Source: Apium graveolens
Taxonomy: Eukaryota; Streptophyta; Magnoliopsida; Apiales; Apiaceae
Direction of reading: 5' to 3'
Assembly: GCF_009905375.1 (NCBI RefSeq)
Contig: NC_133647.1
Location: forward strand, 174,202,790 to 174,266,789
Length of the DNA stretch: 64,000 nucleotides
Shown: one piece after another, positions 59,331 through 64,000 of the stretch
How the letters are laid out: every line of letters starts with the position of its first letter
How positions within the stretch are numbered: position 1 is the first letter of the stretch
Position numbers and translations under genes: made by a program
Notes under the pieces: model-generated
Told to the model about the DNA's origin: nothing
Database searches by the model: none
The model's input: only the letters and a program-made list of their open reading frames with translations

Positions 59331-60211
59331 TCAGATATTACCTGATGAGTCACAAGGAAATGTCTTCACAGACATTAGAAGGGAACTTTGATCTTTATGC
59401 TAAATTCGTTGGATCATTGTTTACCTTCCCAGAATTCAAATCTGGAACCCTAAAAGGGAAACTAGCAACTTGTAGATTATGACTCAGATTCATCTGACGA
59501 GTTTAACAAGGATGGGGATTTGCGAACTCCCATTGTACCACCTGTGACCTCCTTAAGGATGTCTAAGGTGATCTTCCTTGCAGGTACAGCTGAATTTTGG
59601 AGCTATGAGATGAGTGATACACTTGTGAGAATGAGTGTAAACACGAGTGGAGAGAAGAGTGAAACACATGTGAGGTACACTAAATAAAATCATAAACTAC
59701 TTGTTATTTCTTTTCCAACCAAGTGGAATATGAGAACTCCTTCAAACAATGGCATACATTCCTTCTCTAAGGGGGAGATAAAAGCTTAAGTAATAGTTTG
59801 GAGGATTCCTCAACTAAGGGGGAGAAATAGCAGGGAGGAAAGAAAAAAGAAAAAGGTAAAGCATATGTACACTACACCACACCATTGTTGTTTGTAACTA
59901 CGGATCCTATTGTACGGGAGAGGTGATAAACACAAGGTGATCTCCTTTAAGCAGTTGATTCTCATAGGGGGAGAAGCAAGAGAGATATGCGCTTCTCATC
60001 AGGAAATATGGTTGTACAAAAGAAGATGAAACTACTTGAAGATATGTTCAGTCTAGAGGAACATCTATTTGGAATCTGGAAAATGTTAAATATTATCCAG
60101 AACTTTTCTGCTATTTACTTTGCATTTATGTTTACATCTTTTTCTTATTTGTTAATTGAGTTATCCTCTAGGTATTTGTTGTTATTGTCTAACAAACAAA
60201 TAGGGGGAGAT
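59331..60211 (+). other. 3' internal region and polypurine tract of element D
   Basis: Non-coding, with several GGGGGAG purine runs (near 59770, 59818, 59967 and 60203). The last one, AAATAGGGGGAGAT, abuts the LTR and is the polypurine tract. From 59825 on it is duplicated at 50013-50410. Confidence 0.7.
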
Positions 60212-61558
60212 TGAAAGGCATATGTCATAACCTATTTGTTTATTCGAGGATTTAACTCAACTCAAATAAGAATGTAACAAGTAAATAGTGGTTATATCGT
60301 CAAAGAGATCTCTCAAAGTAACATCTGTCAAAGGATTCAGAAACAATGTTCATCTACAGACTTGAGGAATTACTTCACTGGAAGAAGTTCAAGAAATTGA
60401 TCAAGCCTCAGTGATATAAATCAAGATTGTGGATTTAATCAAGTGACAGAGATCTTGTCAGGGTATCAATTAATTACATGGATTTAATCTGAAGAAAATC
60501 AAGTTATTAAAGTCAAGACATGAAGAAACGTCACAGAAGTTAGTCACTCATGAACCAGACAGTACATCGAGTGTCAACATTGAAGTGGTGGAATTGATTC
60601 ATAATTTTCAGAAGATTTTCAAAAGAATGGTTGTTGTTCAAGAGTAGTATTAATTCTTTATTAATTAATTAAGTCATATAATTTAATTAAGAAAATAAAT
60701 TATATATGCAAAGATTAATTTATTGATTAATTGAATTAATTGATTAATTAATCCTGAATTAATATTAAGAATTTTTTGAATTATAATTGAATTTAAAATC
60801 AGTTTTAATTCAATAAGACAATTAAGATTGAACTAGCATGACAATCTGGATTGTCATACCGATTGTCATGCCAGACCTTTTTTAATTGTCTCACCGAAAG
60901 TTCTAGCAGGGAGGAGATAGTCTTTCCAGTTCAGTTTGATTGTCATGCTAGTTCAGGAGATAGTCATACTGATTGTCATGGTAGTACAACAGATTGTCTT
61001 ACCGAAAGTTCTACCAGCTATGGGATTGTCTTGCTAGTTCAACCAATTGTCTTGCCAGTTCAAGTGGATTCTGTTGATTGAATTATAAAAGACAGAAGCA
61101 GCAGATCATTCATACATAATTGAATACACAGAATACACTCAAGAACAGAAAGAATAGAGCCGCACAAAACATTTCATCTTCACTGCTGCAATTCAAGATC
61201 ATATATTTCTAGCAATTAAAGTTAAATCTAAACCACTAGAAATCATTCTCTTGTTCTTGTGTAACTATCTAGCGGATCAAAATTCCTAGAACTTAATCTC
61301 AAATTGCTTTTAGCATTTGATCTTTTTATTACAAAAATAGAAAAAGTTCATGTCGAATTTATTCTAGATTTGTGATAATTTATTTGAGATTAATCCCTTG
61401 TAAACGATACCGTTGTTGTTACACCTTTCTAGTTTAATAATAGTTTTATTTAACTTGAATTTTGTTTCAATTTTTTATTCCGCATTAAATTCTATTAAAC
61501 GGTATAGTTTGTATTCAACCCCCCCCCCCCCCCTTCTACAAACATATTGGAACCTAAC
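60212..61558 (+). repeat. 3' (right) LTR of element D
   Basis: It starts TGAAAGGCATATG and ends ATTGGAACCTAAC. It is ~370 bp longer than the left LTR because of an AT-rich segment and extra GATTGTCAT(A/G)CC-type short repeats at about 60590-60960. A run of 15 C lies at 61519-61533, against 7 C in the left LTR. Confidence 0.88.
61519..61533. repeat. C homopolymer in the D LTR
   Basis: Fifteen consecutive C, expanded from the seven C at 51359-51365 in the left LTR. The length may vary or be affected by sequencing. Confidence 0.85.
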
Positions 61559-62012
61559 TATAATACTAAAATTACAAAAAAGAAAGAGTAAAAGAGACAA
61601 CATATCAAATCAATACAAAAAATTATACTAAAATTACAAAAAAAGAGTAAAAAGTCGAATAAAAAGAAAAAAAATTGAAAATAGAAGAATGAGAGAGATA
61701 AATGTCTGATATAATTTAAAATAGTGGTTTTTGAAGGTAGATATATTTGAATAGATAGTTTTATCGTATTCGTAACTAAAATTGTGGATCTTGAGTAGCA
61801 CACATATAATATTAATTGGGTAATTTGATTGGATATGAGATAATTAAGAAAATTTGAATTTCAAAACAAAACAATTGAATGTGTAAATAAAGAATGAGAG
61901 AGAATAAGGAAACCAATAATTATCATTGAATTAGTGTTGTAACAGATATGAGAAAATCATGCAAATCTTTCCTTAGATAAGATGTTTAAATTTTAAAATT
62001 CAAAATTTTTCC
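61559..62012. other. AT-rich flank of element D
   Basis: A-rich on the plus strand with repeated ACTAAAATTACAAAAAAGA near 61563 and 61625. No gene is seen. Confidence 0.5.
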
Positions 62013-62207
62013 ATGTTTAGTGTTTTGATGGTAAAAAAATGGGTAAACTTATATGGATATATCTACGGATATATAGATTTATACTTAATATGGGTCATGG
62101 GTAAATTTATTTACCCATTGGGTAAATTTTATGGATATATCCATAGATCTAGTGATTTTATACTTAATATGGGTTATGAGTACCCATTTGGAAAATGGGT
62201 AAATTAA
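62013..62207. repeat. Imperfect ~83-bp tandem duplication
   Basis: Two units with TATGGATATATC, TTTATACTTAATATGGGT and GGGTAAATT start near 62050 and 62133. The inverted pair GGGTAAA/TTTACCC also occurs within them. Confidence 0.65.
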
Positions 62208-62912
62208 GGAGTAGTCATTAATAATATATAGATGATCGACGACTTTTGTCAGCTTGATCTTATTATGTGAAAGATATGTCTCTCTATACTGATCATAAAG
62301 TAATGTCCCTGCACTGATATGCCCAAGTGAGATTTGTAATGTTTAAGCTCTTCTATTAAATGACGTAGCTAGGGTTGCAAAATTGTGGCATTACGGCGCC
62401 ATATGTACAATCTTGGCAATGAAAATTTATTTTTAAGATGCATTTATTCAATTTTGTTTTTCAAGTTTACAAACAAGTGCGGGCGATGAAATAGATAGAT
62501 TTGATGGTGTGATAATGGTTCGGGGAATAAAGCCTACAATGAGATTGTTTTTGTTAAATGTAAGCTTAGGAATTAACTTATTTGTTTGTAATATGATTAA
62601 TGAGAATTCTAAATGGTCCTTGTTTAATGAATGCAAGACCAGAGAATTTATAAAGCAGTCACTGAATACATGTACTTTGATTGAGACCCTAGTAATTGGG
62701 TACAAGCAGTATTGTACAATAAATGTATTATTGTATTAATCCACTCAAAATTACAATGATAATACTCAGCTTACTCAACGGATAGGTACAGTTCTGGACA
62801 TATAACTCATTTTCCAGTTTCATGCACATGGGGCGTGAATAGAGAAGGGAAGATATGCGAAATAGACAAGCATTGACAAGTACAGTGATAAGTCACACTA
62901 ACCAATCATCCA
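62208..62912. other. Sequence without recognised gene
   Basis: Mixed composition, a few short ORFs in both strands, none with recognisable motifs. Confidence 0.45.
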
Positions 62913-63290
62913 ATGCAGGTAGCCACCAACATGCTACTCCGCGTATGGTATTTCAATGCTATGTTTAAAGTTGAAGGATGTAGAAGTCAAGAAGCAAATA
63001 AGAGAAACAAGCTGATAGAAGAGAATAGTGGTAAACACGATGAAGATGAGTATAGTGACACTAATATTTTTCTCAATTCTAAAATTGAGACTTAGAGCGG
63101 AACAAATAATTAATGCATAGTGTGTAGATCATATTTGAACCGAAGAAACAAGCTGATTGAACAGACTAGTGGTAAATACGATGGAGATGATGGAGATGAG
63201 TATAGTGACACTAATGCTTTTTTCAATTTTAAAATTGGGACTTATAGCGGAACTAACAGTGCATAGTGTATGGGATCATATTTGAACCGG
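62913..63290 (+). other. Exon-like tandem duplication of ~140 bp
   Basis: Two units (about 63003-63142 and 63143-63285) share AAACAAGCTGAT, GAGTATAGTGACACTAAT, TTGAGACTTA/TTGGGACTTA and ATCATATTTGAACCG. In the same sense both translate to NKLIE..SGK.D.DEYSDTN.F, with NKLIEENSGKHDEDEYSDTN in the first. The second has an in-frame GGAGAT insertion. That pattern suggests a duplicated coding exon, but I do not recognise the protein. Confidence 0.4.
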
Positions 63291-64000
63291 CCATCATGAA
63301 AGAAGGATAAGCACAGTACTCTCACGATCAGACGCCTGAATACAGTCCCACAAACTTTGCATTGTAAGATCAGCTCTTAAGTTGATAAACTCAGTCTCCA
63401 TCATATTCAATCGCATCGATCACTAGTAATATCGGTATATCCTCTACATCTTCTTTCTCCTCTTTTGCTCGTAGACTTCTTCACCCTGAAATTGTGATTT
63501 TGACCGAACCGTGCAGCATTTGGGAAAGCCTTCACTTGGCTTGAGAGAGACTTATGTTACATTTGTTGTTGCAAATATTACTATACGCGCAATTATGGGA
63601 CAGTTATATATCACAAATTAACAAGAACGGATAAATTAAGCCAAATAACGAAACAAACACGAAGGCACAAATAATATATTATTAAAATCAATGAATATAT
63701 GTAAGTCTATGTGGGAGAGAGCCAGAGAGATGATGTTTTAGGATTTCTATCTTTTTCCCCAGTCGATCTCCTCTTTTAGATTTTTTCACGCTTCATCTTT
63801 TTCTTTTCTCTACAAAAGTGACGTATGCATATGATCTATTATATATTGTACAAGAGTTTAATTATTATTATCATAACAAAATAATAATGCTCACTCAAAT
63901 ATTAATATATGATATACTTATATATACAAATCAAGTTTATATAATTTTAACAATTGACTTTTTAGTTCAGGCCCTGAACACCAACCTCAGGCCCTAAACA
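63291..64000. other. Sequence without recognised gene
   Basis: AT-rich in its second half, with a CT-rich stretch near 63740-63820. A short repeat CAGGCCCTGAACACCAAC / CAGGCCCTAAACA lies at the very end. Confidence 0.45.

Larger units (their letters stand above)
50013..61558 (+). mobile_element. SIRE-like copia element D with an extra 3' internal fragment on its left
   Basis: The main element is LTR (50411-51391), primer site, gag, protease start, a deleted pol, decayed downstream ORF, polypurine tract, LTR (60212-61558). Bases 50013-50410 repeat the 3' internal end (59825-60211) directly before the left LTR. The left LTR therefore once served as, or recombined with, a 3' LTR. Integrase, reverse transcriptase and RNase H are absent. 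Gag is split by the solo LTR at 51734-55679. Confidence 0.85.

Noticed and set aside
61851..62207. A MITE with GGGTAAA ends
   Set aside because: The inverted GGGTAAA/TTTACCC pieces lie inside a tandem duplication, and no clear target duplication or terminal repeat could be set.
1..64000. tRNA or rRNA genes
   Set aside because: I saw only short tRNA-complementary primer sites at LTR borders, no cloverleaf-like gene or rRNA segment.

Overview
The window is eukaryotic, from a flowering plant and most likely a eudicot. It is AT-rich and dominated by plant-lineage LTR retrotransposons (Athila, Tekay/Del-type chromovirus, Ty1/copia including SIRE/Maximus-type). These use plant-type primer sites (initiator tRNA-Met, and a tRNA-Asp-like site). 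There is also a piece of an endogenous plant pararetrovirus. I find no intact host gene, no tRNA or rRNA gene, and no bacterial feature. The species cannot be read from the sequence.

Layout. (1) 1-~21.5 kb: an old copia element A (+) was split by two later insertions. One is a young Athila element B (-, 1-8672, its 3' LTR cut by the window edge). The other is a Tekay-like element C (+, 9388-18310) with TTTTA target duplications and a 3' LTR reduced to 334 bp. (2) ~21.5-24.7 kb: AT-rich sequence holding a 1.1 kb non-autonomous element with inverted ends set in TA repeats. (3) 24.7-42.6 kb: a SIRE-type element E (-) with a 4.6 kb extra ORF region downstream of pol. It is broken by a second SIRE-type element F (+). 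F in turn carries a truncated Tekay-like element H (-) and ends in a chimera of its downstream ORF with integrase. (4) ~42.57-42.86 kb: a reverse transcriptase fragment of an endogenous caulimovirid (-). (5) 43.5-49.2 kb: a family of AT-rich direct repeats, some with a GTCGCC-TTAC-GGCGAC hairpin. They flank a two-exon remnant of an RPA70-like (replication protein A) single-strand DNA-binding protein gene (-), which is itself partly duplicated. (6) 50.0-61.6 kb: a third SIRE-like element D (+) with most of pol deleted. It is preceded by an extra copy of its own 3' internal end, and its gag is split by a 3.9 kb solo LTR of the C family with AAGAA target duplications. (7) 61.6-64 kb: AT-rich flank with two small tandem duplications, one looking exon-like.

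Every retroelement coding region carries stops, frameshifts or deletions. The best preserved is B, whose LTRs differ at 5 of 641 comparable positions by eye. The relative order of events can be read from the nesting: A before B and C; E before F before H; D before its solo LTR. The most unusual signals are the RPA-like exons inside the hairpin-repeat family, the private short motifs dispersed through elements E and F, the very long E downstream ORF, and the integrase chimera in F.
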